In this document: piece by piece, positions 62,115 through 64,000 of the stretch
Layout: every line of letters begins with the position of its first letter
Position numbering within the stretch: the stretch's first letter is position 1
Notes under the pieces: generated by a model
Seen by the model: only the letters and a program-made list of their open reading frames with translations
Told to the model about the DNA's origin: nothing
Database searches by the model: none
Assembly (NCBI GenBank): GCA_963605535.1
Contig: CAVCXB010000001.1
Span: 1 to 64,000 of the forward strand
Origin: Anthropogastromicrobium chipingensis_A
GTDB lineage: Bacteria > Bacillota > Clostridia > Lachnospirales > Lachnospiraceae
Direction: 5' to 3'
DNA: 64,000 nt
Position numbers and translations under genes: made by a program

Positions 62115-62628
62115 ACTGACGATGCTGCGCGTAATACTGATCCCGTTTTTTGTATTATTTGAGCTGCTTCCGATTAGCTGGGGCAAGTGGGCAGCGTTAG
62201 CTATTTTTGCGATTGCATCTATCACCGATAAGCTTGACGGTACGATCGCAAGAAAGTACAACCTGATCACAAACTTCGGAAAATTCATGGACCCACTGGC
62301 AGATAAGTTACTTGTCTGCTCTGCGATGATCTGCTTTGTCGGACTTGGCACACTGGAGCCATGGATTGTAATTATCATTGTAGCAAGAGAATTTATTATC
62401 AGTGGTTTTCGTCTGATTGCCGCTGAGAACGGCCGTGTAATTGCGGCAGGAATCTGGGGAAAGGCAAAGACTGTATTTCAGATGATCATGTGTATCCTGT
62501 TAATCATGGATATCCCAGCACTTGCTGTATTGACCATCATTGCAAAATATGCCGCTCTGATTCTTACCATTATTTCACTGGTTGACTATATTTCACACAA
62601 TCTGGATGTATTATCAGACCAGAAGTAA
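62089..62628 (+). CDS. pgsA: CDP-diacylglycerol--glycerol-3-phosphate 3-phosphatidyltransferase
   Basis: 179 residues, four to five membrane helices. N-terminal NLPNKLTMLRVILIPFFV and the CDP-alcohol phosphotransferase motif, DKLDGTIAR followed by FGKFMDPLADK (D-x2-D-G-x2-A-R...G-x3-D-x3-D), are complete. Makes phosphatidylglycerol-phosphate. Start: ATG 62089 with GGAG six bases upstream, overlapping rimO by 26 bases; ATG 62098 is an alternative. Confidence 0.94.
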   Translation: MKNMNLPNKLTMLRVILIPFFVLFELLPISWGKWAALAIFAIASITDKLDGTIARKYNLITNFGKFMDPLADKLLVCSAMICFVGLGTLEPWIVIIIVAREFIISGFRLIAAENGRVIAAGIWGKAKTVFQMIMCILLIMDIPALAVLTIIAKYAALILTIISLVDYISHNLDVLSDQK

Positions 62629-62650
62629 AAAATACGGGGAATAAATAATT

Positions 62651-64000
62651 ATGAAGACCAATTCAACCATCCGCGGGATTGCTCACGGACATATGACAAC
62701 AGACAATCTGACCGGATTTGCATCCATGATGACATCCGATGCCAGAACACTCTCACTGGCAAGAATTGCTATGAACCTGCCGGTTTATCTGGACATGGGA
62801 GGGGAGCCGTCTGATGAATATACACGAATCTCCAAGCTGTCTGCAGCATACTGCGGTTTGCTTGACCGTGTAAACAAAGAACTCGCCTCCGGTCTGGATG
62901 AAAAGCGTGAGGAAGAAGCATTTTCGCTTCGCAAAGAGAGCAAACAGATTATGGAGCTGTTAAGCGCATATACAGATCGTTTTACGGTATATGAGTATGT
63001 GTTAAATCGACTGGAGTATCGCTTTAGCGGAGCTGCACTTGAGGCAGGCTACAGCGATGAGGATATGACGCAGGAGATTTTACAGAAGCTGTCCTCCGAG
63101 ACGGATCAGACGGTTCGTCAGTCAATGCTTGTTTCGATCATCGAGCAGCTTCCGATGCGAATGACGAGAAAGCGTTTCTTCCAGATTCTTGCAGAGGGCA
63201 TGGATGCCTATAAGGGTTCCGATAAAAATGCAGTCGATGGCCAGCTGTTTATGCTGCGCACCGTTGCTATGTTAGAGGAGCCAGCAGAATTTCAGGAGAG
63301 TTTTCCTGAGTTTTACAAGGTAGTCGAGACCTTCCGTCAGGCACCGTTATCCACTATTAACGAGGCTGAGTGGAATGAGCTTCACGACACGTTGGCAGCA
63401 GCCATGGAAGAACTGAATGCGCAGATGGATCGCATACTTCTGTTACAGGAGTTGATTAACGATCTATGTGTACTGACCATGACTGATGGCTGTATGTGGA
63501 TCGAGCAGCATAAGACCTGCAGCGGCATCATTTCCTTTACACTGATTCCGGGAACGGATGAGGCAGCGTTAAATGCAATGATGGGCTCACTTGAAGGCAT
63601 TCAGGAGCAGTACAGCACAAATTTCCAGGAAAAATCGACACTGGTTGATGAGTTGATGCAGAGCAGCCAAAAGCAGTTAAGCAAGCAGGGAATGCTAGAA
63701 ACCTTTGAAAAGCTGGATGTGCTTTCCAAGCTTCTTTCTAGCAGCCGTTTTGCGGATATTGAAAAGAAAGAAGACAGTGAAATCGTAGAGGCTTCTTATA
63801 TAGAAGAAAAGACAGCAGCGCTGATTTCTGAGCTGGAAGCTTTCTTGAAGGCATCTTCCAAGCCGCTTGCACGTGCTGTCATGGCAAAGCTTGTTACTAT
63901 GGTTCCACTGTTTATCCGTGATTACAATCAGCTCGAGGAATACATTCAGAATAGTTTGTCCTCCTGCTCCGATGTTGCGGAGAAGTTAGCCTGCATCGAG
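62651..64000 (+). CDS. Unknown protein, 3' end beyond the window
   Basis: Open from ATG 62651 for 450 codons to the window edge. Begins MKTNSTIRGIAHGHMTTDNL. The sequence looks mostly alpha-helical and soluble, with no signal peptide, membrane segment or recognised catalytic motif. It contains LPMRMTRKRFFQILAEGM, a central MTDGCMWIEQHKTCSG stretch, and many Glu/Leu-rich helices. Coding is supported by the unbroken frame and GGGGA site ten bases upstream. Follows pgsA by 22 bases, so probably the same operon. Function unknown. Confidence 0.75.
   Translation, partial: MKTNSTIRGIAHGHMTTDNLTGFASMMTSDARTLSLARIAMNLPVYLDMGGEPSDEYTRISKLSAAYCGLLDRVNKELASGLDEKREEEAFSLRKESKQIMELLSAYTDRFTVYEYVLNRLEYRFSGAALEAGYSDEDMTQEILQKLSSETDQTVRQSMLVSIIEQLPMRMTRKRFFQILAEGMDAYKGSDKNAVDGQLFMLRTVAMLEEPAEFQESFPEFYKVVETFRQAPLSTINEAEWNELHDTLAAAMEELNAQMDRILLLQELINDLCVLTMTDGCMWIEQHKTCSGIISFTLIPGTDEAALNAMMGSLEGIQEQYSTNFQEKSTLVDELMQSSQKQLSKQGMLETFEKLDVLSKLLSSSRFADIEKKEDSEIVEASYIEEKTAALISELEAFLKASSKPLARAVMAKLVTMVPLFIRDYNQLEEYIQNSLSSCSDVAEKLACIE

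Noticed and set aside
1..64000. CRISPR arrays, insertion sequences, prophage or integrative-element genes
   Set aside because: No regularly spaced repeats, transposase, integrase or phage structural protein was seen on either strand.

Overview
The window looks like chromosome of a spore-forming Firmicute of the Lachnospiraceae type. The evidence is the sporulation set (ylmC/ymxH-type gene, yqfC-yqfD, spoIIIAA-AH, spoIVB, spo0A, a SpoVB-like flippase), AGGAGG-type ribosome binding sites, TTGACA/TATAAT promoters, a DUF5688 gene, and the order nusB-xseA-xseB-ispA-dxs-tlyA-nadK-argR-recN-spoIVB-spo0A. Almost everything is on the + strand. The exceptions are rqcH and two degraded remnants. No insertion sequence, prophage gene or CRISPR array was seen.

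Layout. Bases 1-6964 are the most accessory-like part: an NhaC-type antiporter behind a strongly structured leader, then a MarR regulator with a heterodimeric ABC exporter, flanked on both sides by decayed pieces of hybrid histidine kinases. Bases 6965-18341 hold housekeeping genes (hisS, prfC, nrdR, a YqeG-like phosphatase, aroK, efp, tRNA-Arg(CCG), an aroE homologue) and a large secreted glucosaminidase-like protein with seven C-terminal repeats. Bases 18371-25519 hold a MoxR/DUF58/transglutaminase membrane cluster with an unknown membrane-anchored protein, then a cytoplasmic GH29 fucosidase. Bases 25704-35220 run yqfC-yqfD-phoH-ybeY, a SpoVB/MurJ-like flippase, two flavoproteins, 5-formyl-THF cyclo-ligase and rlmH. 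A scar with gene debris, an AraC regulator and a MATE remnant (35300-37230) precedes the spoIIIA operon.

Bases 37278-54394 are a long sporulation and housekeeping block. SpoIIIAA-AH builds the channel from mother cell to forespore. SpoIVB is the forespore protease that signals to the mother cell, and Spo0A is the master regulator. Between them lie asp23, nusB, exonuclease VII, isoprenoid genes (ispA, dxs), tlyA, nadK, argR and recN. The rest holds glgA with an unusual C-terminal tail, a possible structured RNA, rqcH on the opposite strand, then yicC-remA-gmk-rpoZ-rimO-pgsA and an unfinished gene of unknown function.

The most unusual signals are in RNA structure rather than new protein families. 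(i) The nhaC leader can form two competing structures, and its apical hairpin motif recurs between dxs and tlyA. (ii) Two sporulation genes, the ylmC type and spoIVB, have their start codon buried in a long inverted repeat with the ribosome binding site in the loop. (iii) A nested structure of about 100 nt followed by a terminator lies between glgA and rqcH. (iv) A perfect 10-bp tandem duplication at the spoIIIAE start puts the better-placed ATG out of frame. All of these are readings by eye and were not computed.
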